This document shows positions 10,536-21,922 of a stretch of DNA of 64,000 nucleotides, one piece after another. This DNA is from Poa pratensis (taxonomy: Eukaryota > Streptophyta > Magnoliopsida > Poales > Poaceae): the NCBI GenBank assembly GCA_947311845.1, contig CAMZMU010000040.1, positions 68,009,564-68,073,563 of the forward strand, in the 5' to 3' direction. The position numbers and the translations under genes are program-made. The notes beneath the pieces are model-generated. The model was not told where the DNA came from. It was given only the letters and a program-made list of their open reading frames with translations, and searched no databases. Numbering within the stretch: position 1 is the first letter of the stretch; each line of letters starts with the position of its first letter.

Positions 10536-11226
10536 TCAAATTCTCTTGAACCAAATGAAGGTATTTTATGCACAACTTAAGCACATTTACTTTACTGGCA
10601 TGATAAATGAATTACTGGTTGGAGGAGCCTCTCTCTTCTGGTTGAACAATGGCTACTATTGCTTGATATTTGGATTTGTATCAATGAACAATTGTTTCCA
10701 AATTGCCATGTTGACTGAGAATGCATTACTGGTTAATGTACTTGTAATATTGTCTACTTAATGGAGCAATTAAAGTGGTAGAACAGGCGGTGAGCTGGTG
10801 TGTGCAGGTTAGTAGGGCGTGCATGTAAGGAAAGTTCAACGTGCCACTCATATTTTATATGATCAAAATCCGTTTTGATATCATCAATTGGATATTTGGA
10901 TCTTACTTCAATGTTTTTTAAATTTCTGTAAATTGGATGGCACACCTGATAACACAGTGTAGACCATTGCACGGTACGGATTATATTCTCCTATTCCATG
11001 AATATAAACATCATGACAGTTCTGTTAATGCGTGGTGCCTACAATAAGAAACCACGAGCCAGACGGGTGTGTAACTTGTACCCCCTGTTGATTTTGGCAC
11101 CACATCCTAGATTAAGTTCTTGCAACTAGCTAGTGATTTAGGGATCTTGTAGCAGCTGCTAGGATCACTCTGTGGAGTCCCTTGGTGGTTGGTGATGACT
11201 GCTAATTTCATCTACCAGTATACTTA
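10536..11226. other. 3' flank of the MBD gene, no further gene seen
   Basis: AT-rich sequence after the MBD stop codon, presumably 3' UTR and intergenic DNA. The open frames here show no domains. Confidence 0.4.
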
Positions 11227-12272
11227 GGGCATCTCCAGCCGTCCCCCCCCCCCCCCCCCCCCCCCCCCAAGTTTTGGTGCGGCGCTTTTTTGCGTTTGCG
11301 CCGGCGCTATCTGGGACCTGTGGGGGAGGGGGGGGGGCGAAGTTTCCACTCGTTTCAGCCCCCAGAAAACACAAATCAACATAATTTCAAAGTTCTCATT
11401 CCCGCCCCAAAAACAGCCCGAGTTCGGCTATCGAAATAGCCACAGTTGGGCTATCATACAAAAAAAAGCCATATAGTTCGGCGAATGGATCAAGCCACGG
11501 TTCAGCGATCTGGTGAATTGGCTACATTCGGCATGCTGCTGATACGCAGATCAGATCAGATGGTCGCCGGCGACACCTCGGCAACCTCGGCATCATCGTC
11601 GAGCTCGATGGGCGTGGTCGTCGGAGCAGGGGCAGAGGTCGGAGTGGCCGTAGGCTCGGCGGTAGGCTCGGTGCTCGGCGGCGGCGTGATCGTGGCCGAG
11701 CTCGTGTCGGCTGGACTGGCCGAGCTCGTGTCATCTGGAGTGGTGGAGCTCGGAGTCGCCGTCGCCGTCGGGGTCGGGGCGGGATGTTGTCGGACTTCTG
11801 GCGCGCCTCGTCGGCGATCCACTTGGCGTTGGTCCAGCCCGGTGGCCTCTTCTTCGCCGCCCTTGGCTTCCTCGGCTGCTCCTTCACCTCCAAGGCGGCG
11901 GAGGGGGCGGCGACGGCGGCGATGCGGGGGCCGGTGAATTTGCTGGGAGCTATGGCGGGCAGATCTGAGGGAAATGGCGGAATCGGCCGGCGGGGGATAT
12001 ATGTGGGGCGAAAATGGAGGGAAAGAGCAAAATTATGGAGGGAAGGGCCAAAATATGGAGGGAAATCGCCGTGGCTCGCCGACAGGTCTGGCCCGCGGAT
12101 GCCTTTTGCCCCTCCAAGCGAGCCCCGGCGCGCTGGGTTTGGCTTGGGTGCGCCGGCGCAAAACGGCGCAAAGCGGCGATAAATGGGGTTCTGGGGGGAC
12201 GACCGGTAGAAAACGGCGCAAAGCGGCGCTAAAAGGCCTCCTGGGGGCGCTGGGGGACGACTGGAGATGCCC
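11227..12272. mobile_element. PIF/Harbinger-type non-autonomous element (copy 1)
   Basis: The inverted ends are gggcatctccag and ctggagatgccc, continuing into related gtcccc/ggggac. They are flanked by TTA on both sides (11224-11226 and 12273-12275). The interior is GC-rich with a long C run (about 11243-11268) and repeated 'aaaacggcgcaaagcggcg' units near the right end. A minus-strand frame contains a basic stretch (KPRAAKKRPPGWTNAKW) followed by Pro/Thr-rich sequence, possibly a captured exon. No transposase is seen. Confidence 0.7.
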
Positions 12273-13168
12273 TTATATACTTTGACCCGTGCGCATCATA
12301 GGATGTCCTGATGTGATTTGCTTATCGGTATTTGTACGTGTTCTCGTTCAAGTGAGATTGTTTATGGCATTGATTCTCTGTTTACTCTTTGTATTTGCGC
12401 AACCATCTGAAAATCCGCACATGTTTTTTTTATCTGATGACATGCCTCTTTTTTTAAAGTGCTACCTCTATCTTATGCGCCTCCAATTCATGAGGATCTC
12501 GCGCAAAACTGCCTGCTGGCCCTGTGTGACAAAACCCAAGACTGTATGTGACATGCGAGACAGTACTAGCGTCAGGCCGCTCTCCAGCCCGATATTTTGT
12601 TGAATGTGCTATACCTTAGGTAGCTCGCTCCCCTTATATGGTAGTCGGGTCCTGCTTAGATGGGATTGAGAAAGTTTTTGGGACATTGACATCTCAACAC
12701 AATGATGTCGCCGAAAGTTATGGAGACTGCCACCTTGGTTATACCTCATTGTGTAGTGTTGGTGTGTGTGATGTCCATGTCTATTAAGTGCATGTGTAAG
12801 CTACCATTTTCGTTGAGACCAACGAATAATGGTGTAGAACATGGAAAACAATAGTTTATGTAGGCAAAAGTTGATCGGCTAAAAGCTGCTTATCACCCAG
12901 TCATGTCAAAAGGTTTGCAAATAGCTTTGGTTAAGTTGCTCAACTTTTCTCCGATCTGTTGCTCAAAATTGTTTTTACAACCCCTCGCGTCAAGTGAGGA
13001 GCTTCCTGCGGCCGCCTGTCCCCTCCACAGATCCATGTGAGGAGCCCTCTACGGGGCCCACTCACAATTTTCATGCCACTGCCCTCCTCCCTTCCTCTAG
13101 ATCGTCAATCGGATGTCATCTTTGTCAGGTTCTGTGGAGTTTGATTTTCGATTCATTGCGTGTATACT
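12273..13168. other. Intergenic, no gene seen
   Basis: Mixed AT-rich DNA between two transposons. No conserved domains, inverted ends or tandem repeats were recognised. Confidence 0.4.
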
Positions 13169-13454
13169 TTTTTTTTAAAAGAGTGAAACGCACCAGAGGT
13201 CACGAAGTTGCGCGGAAAGGAAGGATTGGTCACCAAGTTGGAAACGCTCAATTATGGGTCACGAACTTGTGGATTTGCGAAACTTTGGTCATTCCGTCAC
13301 GACGGACGTTAAGTTGCTGACGTGGCGGATTGATTTTTTACAGAAAACACCTTAAACTTTTGTTTCTTCTAATTGTTTGGTCATTTTTCGATATTTGTTT
13401 TGGAAAAGCCTGGTGGTCATCCGGCGGATCGCTGGCACGCATCCTCCACGCACC

Positions 13455-13565
13455 ATGGCCAACTTCAACCTCTTCCTCCTCACGCTCGCTCTCGTCGTCG
13501 CCGCCAGCGCCAACACCGGCCGAGCATTTAGTGCTGCCTGGGACGACAGCGACGACCTGCCGTAG
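13455..13565 (+). pseudogene. Captured secretory-protein gene fragment in the Mutator element (copy 1)
   Basis: An ATG in a good plant context (caccatggcc) opens a frame beginning MANFNLFLLTLALVVAASA. This is a textbook N-terminal signal peptide with an Ala-x-Ala-like cleavage region. It stops after 36 residues at TAG. Downstream, other frames continue coding-like sequence to about 13795 (for instance AKEDAGAAANELLSRHLG before a TAG), so the original gene was longer and is now frameshifted. The parent family is not recognised. Its position between long TIRs suggests capture by the transposon. Confidence 0.5.
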
Positions 13566-13888
13566 CGGCAGGAGGCCATGGCGGAGGCCGTCCGCGTGAT
13601 GTCTAGGTACGACGCGGCAAAGGACGCCCCGATGCGATCAAGCGGGCGGTCGCCATGGTGTACGGCGCGATTGAGCCGCTGCGTCCCATCTTGAAGGCCA
13701 TTAGCAAGATGCCCGCGAGGACCGCCGCCGAGGTCCACGCCAAGGAGGACGCCGGCGCCGCGGCCAACGAGCTGCTGTCTCGCCACCTGGGCTAGCTGCT
13801 AATGGCCCACCGTTCGTTGACTTTCTTTCTCTTCCCCAATTTCTTCTCACACGAGCGTCCCCATTGAAGAGCTCGCGAGTGTGTCACC

Positions 13889-14416
13889 ATGGAAGAGCTC
13901 GCGCCGCTGGTCCACGTCTCGGCCTCGCGCAACGCACCGCACCGCTTCTTGCAGGGCTGCACGCCGCCAGGTTCCGGACTTGCCGAGGCCTGCCGCCGCC
14001 ACCTCGCGCTCGACTCCGGCCACCTCCACCTGCGAGCTCCCCTTGGAGCCGCTCGAGACTGCCAGGTTCGGGACTCGCCACGGCCTGCCGCCACCACTTC
14101 GTGCTCGACTAAGAGCAAGTCGGAGAAGGCCATCCGGAAGTTTCACCCACGCAGGCAAAACTCGATCCCCTTTTCGGCCGCCGCCGTCGCCGGCCAAATT
14201 CCGGCGAGTTCGGGCCTCTCCCCGCGCCACCGTCTGGGACGCGCGGAGGTCCGAGCTGGCCGAGGTGTGGGGGGCGGCATCGCCGCCGCGCTCGGGCCGT
14301 GGGAGCGGGTGTTTGATGGCATGTCGGAGAAGGCGCTACGGGAGCTGCTCGCTTCCATCGAGGTGTCACAGAACGACGGCATCGGTGGTGTGGGCCGTGG
14401 GGCTGGGGCGACCTAG
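13889..14416 (+). CDS. GC-rich open frame, second cargo segment of the Mutator element (copy 1)
   Basis: An ATG (accatgg context) opens 175 codons to a TAG. The C-terminal part (ERVFDGMSEKALRELLASIE) looks protein-like. The N-terminal part is Arg/Pro/Ala-rich, as chance frames in GC-rich DNA are, and two other frames are equally open. No domain is recognised. It is listed as possible captured exon sequence, not as an expressed gene. Confidence 0.25.
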   Translation: MEELAPLVHVSASRNAPHRFLQGCTPPGSGLAEACRRHLALDSGHLHLRAPLGAARDCQVRDSPRPAATTSCSTKSKSEKAIRKFHPRRQNSIPFSAAAVAGQIPASSGLSPRHRLGRAEVRAGRGVGGGIAAALGPWERVFDGMSEKALRELLASIEVSQNDGIGGVGRGAGAT

Positions 14417-14731
14417 GAGCCGGCGGGCGGCCTGGGATCCGAGCAGCGGTGAATCCGAGCAACGACGGCATCGGTGGTGTGGGGTTATGTGCAAAAAGGC
14501 AAATAATTGAAAAGGACCTAGCCATTGCAAGAAATAAAATTTGATGGGGGTATTTGTAAAAAATCAGTCCGCCACGTCAGCAACTTAACGTCCGTCGTGA
14601 CGGAATGACCAAAGTTTCGCAAAGCCACAAGTTCGTGACCCATAATTGAGCTTTTCCAACTTGGTGACCAATCCTTCCTTTCCGCGCAACTTCGTGACCT
14701 CTGGTGCGTTTCACTCTTTAAAAAACCATTG

Positions 14732-15082
14732 TGTGTATACTTGATTGGCCGTAAAATTTGTCCAGATCCTATCAAGTTGTGACTACTTGTGTTTCTAGAT
14801 TTTTAGTAGGTTGTTTGAGGGTATTTTTCGCTGCATCCTCCTGGAATATTTGAATGATACATTTCTTGAACCAAACAGGTTTCTGTTTTAATCATTCCGT
14901 TAACATTAGCAGTGTAGTCTGATTACATATACTTTTACGTTGCCGTTTCCGAACCAAACAAGTTGACATTGTATACTTTCTCTTGTCATACTTTTTTTTT
15001 GAAGTGTTGTGTCTCATCGCATGTTCAGGGACGGCTAATGGCCATAGGGTTTTAGACCGTTTGATGTTCTGTTCTCCAGTCA
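14732..15082. other. Intergenic, no gene seen
   Basis: AT-rich spacer between the Mutator element and the LINE tail. Nothing recognisable. Confidence 0.35.
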
Positions 15083-15595
15083 GTGCGATGGGCTACTGAA
15101 ATTGCTATTGACCTTCGTCGGGCAGGTAAGCAGATGACTGCAAAACCTGTCCGCATGGTCTCTCGGTGGAAACCCCCAGACCCAGGCTTAATTAAGATAA
15201 ATGTCGACGCTGGATATAAACCTGATATGCAGGAAGGTTCCATGGGCATAGTCGTACGCGATCATACTGGGAAGCTGAAGTCTTGAGAGATGGGGTGCGG
15301 CTGGTACTAGACATGGGACTTCAACATGTTTGCGTGGAAACTGATTCTTTAGAAGTTGTCAAAGCATGGAAGGACACAGGATATCTATAGCATTTGTCAA
15401 GAGGTAGAAGAGCTTGGCGGATTATTTTCTAGTTTTGATATCGATCATGTAAGTAGAACTACCAATACGGCAGCGCATGCTTGTGCTCTTAGAGCCCGGG
15501 TCAGGAGAGAAGGAGGTGCTTTTGGATTAACTTCACGCCACCATTCGTTGTAATTCCGCTGTTTGAGTAATATAGCTCTTTAATTCGCAAAAAAA
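15083..15595 (+). mobile_element. LINE 3' fragment with RNase H domain (copy 1)
   Basis: The frame RWKPPDPGLIKINVDAGYKP with GIVVRDHTGKL matches the start of the plant RVT_3-type RNase H domain. After a frame break come HVCVETDSLEVVKAWKDTG and, in a third frame, DIDHVSRTTNTAAHACA, the C-terminal part of the domain. The sequence ends with a terminator-like region and an A tract (15588-15595), as at a LINE 3' end. It is 5'-truncated and frameshifted. A host RNase H-like gene is the less likely alternative. Confidence 0.65.
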
Positions 15596-15799
15596 GAATA
15601 ATTCGTTTAATTATGCATCATATTGAACTGCATCTAATCTGCTTGTGACAAGCATCTCAGATGTGCTTTAATGTCAAATCATATGCATTACTATTTCAGG
15701 AGTGACACTAAACATTCACGTACGCAAAACAAAACAAATGCGTCGAGCATAACAATTTGTTTCCATTTACATTTCGAACTTTTGCATTCATGCATGCCA

Positions 15800-16367
15800 T
15801 CATTGGTTAGGCGAAGAAACGTCTATGAAGAACTAGCTACAACTGCGGCCGTACGTTCTTGGATCACGGCTGCTTCGGCGCCGGCCGCCGGCGGTAACTC
15901 GTGTACGGCGTCCATCGAGATCCCTTGCCCTGTCCTCTTCGCCTTCTTGCAGCTTGGCGCCATCCTCGGCCTCCGTGGACTCCTCCCGTGACGGCCTCTT
16001 GGCGGTGGCGGCAGGGGTGGGAGCACGACGAGCCTCACGGACGTCTTCGGCAGGCACGCACGCCATCCGGCCGCTGGACGCGGTCTCGGAACAGGCGGGG
16101 TACCTGACGATGTAGCAGTCGTCGTTGTCGCCGGACACGGCGAGGTCAACGACCGTGGCGCGGACGAAGATGACCATCCACCTGCCGGAGAGCGGCGCCC
16201 GCGCCAGCCTGTGGCGCACCTCCACGGCCGTCCCGCGCGCGAACCGCGGGCGCGCGGCCTCGGTGGTCGTTTTTCTCTTGCCGGCTGCGTCTGTGCGCGC
16301 CGGCCGGCGCGGCCAGGGCCAGGACGGCAGCTAGCTGGCGCGGCGCCACGATCCTCTTCACCGCCAT
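15800..16367 (-). pseudogene. Agenet-domain gene relic 2 (copy 1)
   Basis: An ATG at 16367 (gccATGgcg) starts MAVKRIVAPRQ. The frame then departs from the homologous one near 16290, and the domain reads in another frame as ARGTAVEVRHRL, VRATVVD, CYIVRYPA and VREARRAPTP. Near 15960 a second shift moves into SCKKAKRTGQGISMDAV, the linker also found in the intact paralogue. One Agenet domain and the start of the linker remain. It retains an ATG where the two younger paralogues have ATC. A catAAATac TATA-like box lies upstream near 16480. Confidence 0.7.
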
Positions 16368-17263
16368 GGCAGAGCTAGATCAAGGTCTCTACGCTTTCTT
16401 GGTGTGGTGTCGCGCGTTGCGTGTGTTTCTGTTGAGAAGAAGAGGTGCGAGGGTGCAGAGCAAGGCATGCGGCAGTATTTATGGATCGGCAGAGGGTGCA
16501 GAGGGCGCTGAGTTCAGTCCGAGACTCTGAGCTCGAGGAGTTCATGTCCGGGTCGAAATCGAACTACCGGCAACCGCCTATCATACGCTTTTCGATTCCT
16601 AGTTCGTGTCGCGGAGGTTTTCGGATCCGCTGTCCGGATCTACCATGGAAAGCGAACTCCTTCGCCCCGTCTTGATGGTCCGAATCTTCTGCTAACTTAG
16701 GTCCATTGGATCAACATGCACGATCATTAGATCTCAAGTTTTACTAACTACGTAGCTGGTTTCTATAATTCTTTTAAGGGATTGTCTAATTCTCAGTCCA
16801 ATCAGATTTAAATAAATCTTTCAGTTACTGATTTTTCTATTACTAAAAGTAATAGAAATGGGCTAGCACAGTTAAAAAAAATAACGAAACCTTTCAGTTG
16901 CACACAATTACATCTCATGTGCAATTCTCGTTTTAGCACAAACCACGACACAAAATACCAAAGTCTAAGGAGTCGACTAAGAATTAACCAAATCTCAGTC
17001 TGCTGCAAACCATGTGCAACTCTAAAATTAACATGAATCATGATGCAAAATCCAACGGTTAAGAAGCCAACCGAGATCTAGTTAATTCTCACTCGATTTA
17101 GACTTAGTAATAACATGTTCTTTTAAATCAATAAAACACGCAACCTCCCGGATCTCAAGGTTTCCGTGACAATTCCACCTTAATTATCAAGGAAGGTTCA
17201 TCACTGCCGGCCGCTGGGCTTTGGCGCGTTCAGTTTTGACTATCTCCCACCAAACGGCGTTCC
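16368..17263. repeat. Repeat-rich intergenic DNA with 'aattctcagtc' motifs
   Basis: No gene is seen. The motif aattctcagtc recurs near 16790 and 18370, and its complement (gactgagaattt) lies near 18960. These could be the ends of a degraded element that contains the LINE relic. No target duplication was established. Confidence 0.3.
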
Positions 17264-18310
17264 AGCTACCTCCGGGATCCATCCCAAAGTAACAAACTTG
17301 TCTGGGCTTTTCAATGGGTGGGCACCAACAAAATATTCAGAGCAAAGTGTATACTAAACTGGCAAACGGTTTGCTGCCCAATCGACCTTGGAGGACTTGG
17401 GATCCTAGGCATTGGAAATTTTTGAAGAGCTCTTCGACTCCTGTGGCCTTGATTCGAGTGGATGGACATGAATTTTTTTTTTGGATTGGCATGCAAAATC
17501 CTTTTGATATCAATGATATGGGCCTTCCTATGAATGCATTGTCATCTCCATTGGCAATGGTGAGACAAGACCTTTTCGGGAGTCTCCCTGACTTGACAGT
17601 CGCCGACCTATTGACATTGATCTCCTAATACGTAAAGCCTTCTGTCGTAAGAAATGGGAATATCCAGAAAGCCATGAAAAAGGATGCTTAGATTCAACTA
17701 ATAAACTTTGACAACGGCATCACGGTCCAACGCATTCACTAATTTGTCAACCTTTGGACGCTTCTATGTGATGTCCGCTTACATGTTGACACTGCGGGCA
17801 CCATCATATGGAAGCTCTCCTCCTCCGGAAAATATTCGGCAGCGACGGCTTATCGCGCAATTTTTTTGGGTTTGACATCTCTCACGATGAAGAACATTGT
17901 CTCAAAAGTTTGGGCGTCACCAAAATGTAGATTCTTTGCATGACTCATTATTCAGGATCAGGTTAGGAGCACGGACAGTCTCCAATGACGTGGTTGACCA
18001 TTCCTCTTCAAATGCCGGTTCTAGCTTAGGGTATGACACATGAGTAAGGAACGAATTGGCCTTTCCAATATCGACACAACCCTTTAACGGTGAAGGCGGA
18101 TACAAACCACAAGAAAAAGGCACTTGCTTCGCTCACCATGCTTGTCTCACGAGTTTCTGGAACTAGAGTAATGCGAGAGTCTTCGTGGGAAATCTTTGCT
18201 TTCTACAATTTTGTAAGAGGATAAAGAATGAGACCGTCGTTTGGGTCGAGTTGGGCACTAAGCAATTGGGGAACCTATTGCCGGCAGATTAAAACATTTT
18301 TTGTCGCATT
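17264..18310 (+). mobile_element. Heavily decayed LINE relic (copy 1)
   Basis: Broken frames on the plus strand read as pieces of a LINE ORF2 C-terminus. They are ILNWQTVCCPIDLGGLGIL, then IIWKLSSSGKYSAATAYRA, then VWASPKCRFFA, and further on NARVF and GTKQLGNLLP. These follow the order of the zf-RVT region. Stops and shifts are numerous and the catalytic core is absent. Confidence 0.65.
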
Positions 18311-19437
18311 CTGAAATCATTTGTGACTTTTAACTAAACTCTAAAATTCTCCTTAATTAATAAGGTTAATTCTCAGTCAACTTTGGAACATAAATTTGGT
18401 TTACGGAGATTCGTGGGTGCGTTGACTTTTTTCTGTTGCTTTGTTGTCTAGGAAAGAGACGGGTTGTACGTGCGTGAATGGGATGCGTTGTAGATGGTGT
18501 TGGCCACGAGGTCTAGGGCCTTTACCAAGATCGCTATTTTTTTTACATGCACCTGCCTAGGGCTTGTAGTGACCTGATTTCGAGGCTTTGTGTGTTTGGT
18601 CTTTTTTATGGGGTTTCTTGGAATGTATATAGCATATTTCTAAATTTTATTACAGTTCTAAAAATGGAAAAATCTCAGTTATAGTCCGACTTGCAACTGG
18701 TTGCAACACATTTACAACTGAAAAATCTCAATTTTAACCCCACTTACAACTAGGAAAACCTCAACTGTAACTGGAAAATCTGAGCTAAAACCCCACACGT
18801 AACAAAAATTTAATACGGAATTGTTAGTCGTGACACAAGTGCAACAAAAAAAAAGTTCTGGCGTCTTAAGGTCATATAGCACAGCACATGGAATAAGAAA
18901 AATCCCATGAACTCCAGGCCCAACAGACCAATAGCCGGTAATCACAGCGTGTTTACCTCAGTCGACTGAGAATTTCTTAAATTCTGGGTCGATGTGAGCT
19001 AGTCGGGCCTCCGGTTAATCGGTTATACATCTTGAATTCAAAACTGCAACCCATGCACTGCTCTCTCCGGGTTTGTGATTGGAACATGAACTTCTGATCA
19101 CACGATCACCACATTTGGATCAGCATGTTATACAATATAAATCAGGGCAACATAAAGTTGAGTAGCCAATGTATATGCAGTACACAAAAATACATGATCA
19201 GATCATACATGGACGACAGTGGATCAATTTTACTTCTCATCAAACTGTAAAACAAACGTTTTCGTGGCATTGTTTTCAGAACACGTTTCAGAGAGTTTGG
19301 TCTCAAGAAATAAAGAGCCACTATTAAACCTAACTAGTACTCGATTCAAACTATCGCGAAGCTTATATTTATTTCACCACAGGATCCATGATACATGTAA
19401 TCAATTGTGTTCATACTGGCAACGAAAAATAGTACTA
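18311..19437. other. AT-rich intergenic DNA, no gene seen
   Basis: It contains repeated 'aaaaatctcag' and 'acttgcaact'-like phrases at 18660-18800. No protein or element ends were recognised. Confidence 0.35.
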
Positions 19438-19531
19438 CTCCCTCCGATCCGAAAAAAAGGTCGGAGGGTATACGTACTGGTTGTGCTGCGTATGCTGTTT
19501 CCTCCCGAACGTTTTTACGGACCGGAGGAAG
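19438..19531. mobile_element. Stowaway-type MITE (copy 1)
   Basis: Ninety-four bases with inverted ends ctccctccgatccgaaaaa and its imperfect complement (ttacggaccggaggaag), flanked by TA on both sides. This matches the Stowaway (Tc1/Mariner) miniature elements common in grasses. Confidence 0.65.
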
Positions 19532-20108
19532 TACAACAGAACATAAACGAAAAAAGAGCATAGGGTTTTCCCAGTCGATGAGGGAAATGTCCTGTCGGGG
19601 TGATGATAACCCCTCCATAGAGGTAACGGCACCCTCGAGAAGGGTTTCGAGCAGCGCTATGATATAGATTATGAAGATATCTTCAATCATGTTGTTAAAA
19701 TTGTTATTATTCGGCTCATTTTGCCTATTACTGTCCTTGGGGAATGGAGTCTTCGATAATTAGATGTTAAGAACGTGTTTTTACAAGGTGTTTTGAAAGA
19801 CATTATATATATGGATCGGAAAATCTTCTCGAACATGGTACTCTCGTTTGAGTTCTCAGTTGATCATCTTAATTTGGATTTTTTTTTTCTTTGAAGTCAA
19901 ACACGTCGTTTTTTTAATTTAGCACAAGGCCAATATCACAATCTTTATGCTCATTTATGTTGATCATATCAAAGTTGCTAGTTCCTCACAGATGCCTTGT
20001 TACAGGATTTGAAGAAACTAAGTGTCCACAAATGGCAAAACCGATAAAACTAAAGCGTGAGACAACATAACGCAAATCAGCCTGATGTAATATACAGTAG
20101 GCCGATCT

Positions 20109-21559
20109 CACTGGTAGAAAAATGCCCTATGGTCCCGGTTCGGTTGGGCTATCAGTCCCGGTTGCCCAACCGGGACTGGCCAATCGGGACCAATGCTGGT
20201 CCCGGTTGGGCCACGAACCGGGACCAATGTGTGTCCACGTGGCCTGGTCTGGCTGCTCGTGGGGGGAGACTCATTGGTCCCGGTTCTTGTTAAGAACCGG
20301 GACCAATGAGTGTATTTTTTTTGAATTTTTTTGAAAAAAAAAATTTGGAATTTTTTTTCAATATTTTGAATCTTTGAATTATTTGTCAGTTTAATCTCGA
20401 ATCATCCCTAATCTCACACTGCTCCACCCATCCTCACACTTGTAGGCTCACACTGCTCCACCCATCCTCACACTTGTAGGCAAACTTCCCGATCGGTCAC
20501 CCATCCTCACACTGCTCCACCCATAGCACGCTTAACTTTTGAGTTCCTTCCCAACTAGCTTCCAACATGACATTGAGTACATCTTGATAATACTATGCTA
20601 TCAATCTTATTATCCCCTACACTTTGATGGCACATGATATTATTTTTTGAATTCCAAACCTATATCCACCTATATTAACATAAACAACAATGATTAAGTA
20701 ATACTAATCTTTATGCAGAAATCAATTATTAATTCAAAAAAAATTAAAAAATTAAAATAATTTGAATTTCCGGCAAAAACTTAAATCTTCCTGCACGATG
20801 GCAAATGATATTATTTTTTGAATTCCAAACCTATATTAACATAAACAACAATGATTAATTAATACTAATCTTAATGTAGAAATTTTTTAATTTTTTGAAT
20901 TTTTTAATTTTTTTTGATTTTGTAGAAAAAAATCTTCTGGTTGAAATAACTTTTTTTTCTTTTGGAATTTGGAGAATTTGAGAATTGCTGACCGGGTAAA
21001 CCCGGGTGAAATCGAACTCCAAATTTTCTCTAGTTTTTTTTGATATATTGAACGCATTTTTCGACATCGTATGCAAAAGTTATGGCCGTTTTACTTTTTT
21101 TTTCTGGTTTTTGCAAAAAAGGTCAAAATTCATATTTCAAAATTTCTATACAAACTAGACACTAAAATCTAACTAAATCTCAAAGGATTTTATTTTTTGA
21201 AGGTTTTAGCATTTTCTTTGTGTTTTTGCAAAACTAAAAAGGCGATCCACCGGGGGGGGGGGTGGGATCTGTTTTCAAAAAAAAATGTCTTTAGTCCCGG
21301 TTCGAGATTCAAACCGGGACTAAAGATAGACCCTTTAGTCCCGGTTTGAGACACCAACCGGGACTAAAGGGGCTCGCCCTTTTAGTCCCGGTTCCAGCCA
21401 CGAACCGGGACTAATACCCCCATCCGAACCGGGACCAATGGCTCACAGGGCCCTGTCAGCTCGAACCGGGACCAATGCCTGGCATTGATCCCGGTTTTTG
21501 CTTGAACCGGGACTAATGGCAAACAGGACTCCGGACCAAAGGTCCTTTTTCTACTAGTG
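20109..21559. mobile_element. Non-autonomous CACTA element (copy 1)
   Basis: It starts cactggtagaaaaatg and ends tttttctactagtg, which are inverted CACTA termini. The 3-bp target duplication TCT lies on both sides (20106-20108 and 21560-21562). Both subterminal regions are packed with inverted 'gtcccggtt...aaccgggac' palindromes, the usual transposase-binding architecture. The AT-rich interior holds a small tandem repeat (about 20413-20524, core cacactgctccacccatcct). No transposase gene is present. Confidence 0.85.
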
Positions 21560-21922
21560 TCTGAAGAACGTGATTTCCGTACATAGAATAATCTTAATTA
21601 CCTCATCTCCTTAAACTGAAAAGTAAATAAATCTTCGCGCTGCTTTCTCAAGAGTTCAATCTTTGGTCTCAAGAACCAATATAAAAAAAATCACATTTTG
21701 GCCGATCTGAAGAAAAGAGAACCAATATACGTGATCACAGTATCATTGTATACAATGATCTTTGGTCTCTAGTACTGCATTGTACTAATTGAAGTATCAT
21801 TGTATTCATTAGTTTCTCTGCCCAGTACGTGATCACAGTACATCTCATCAAATTGAGTTCTTCCTGACAATTAGGCATAACAAACAACTAGGATTGGGAG
21901 CAAAGAGAGCTAGTACTACTAG

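Larger units (their letters stand above)
13169..14731. mobile_element. Mutator-like element with long TIRs and gene-like cargo (copy 1)
   Basis: The left arm (13169-13342) and right arm (14555-14731) are about 175-bp inverted repeats. Both carry 'gtgaaacgcaccagaggtca' and 'cgtccgtcgtgacggaatga' in opposite orientations. The flanks share a 9-bp target duplication, cgtgtatac (13160-13168) and tgtgtatac (14732-14740), with one mismatch. Long TIRs plus a 9-bp duplication define Mutator-like elements. There is no transposase. The interior is GC-rich and exon-like, making this a Pack-MULE candidate. Confidence 0.8.

Noticed and set aside
10390..10761. 123-codon frame overlapping MBD exon 4
   Set aside because: It begins at a non-ATG codon, runs out of phase with the MBD exon and shows no domain.
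11446..11937. 163-codon plus-strand frame and overlapping minus frames
   Set aside because: Several frames are open together because of GC-rich composition. The Ala/Val/Ser-rich product has no domain.
20109..21559. Regularly repeated short palindromes resembling a CRISPR-like array
   Set aside because: The repeats are inverted, unevenly spaced and lie at both ends of an element with CACTA termini and a TCT duplication in a plant genome.
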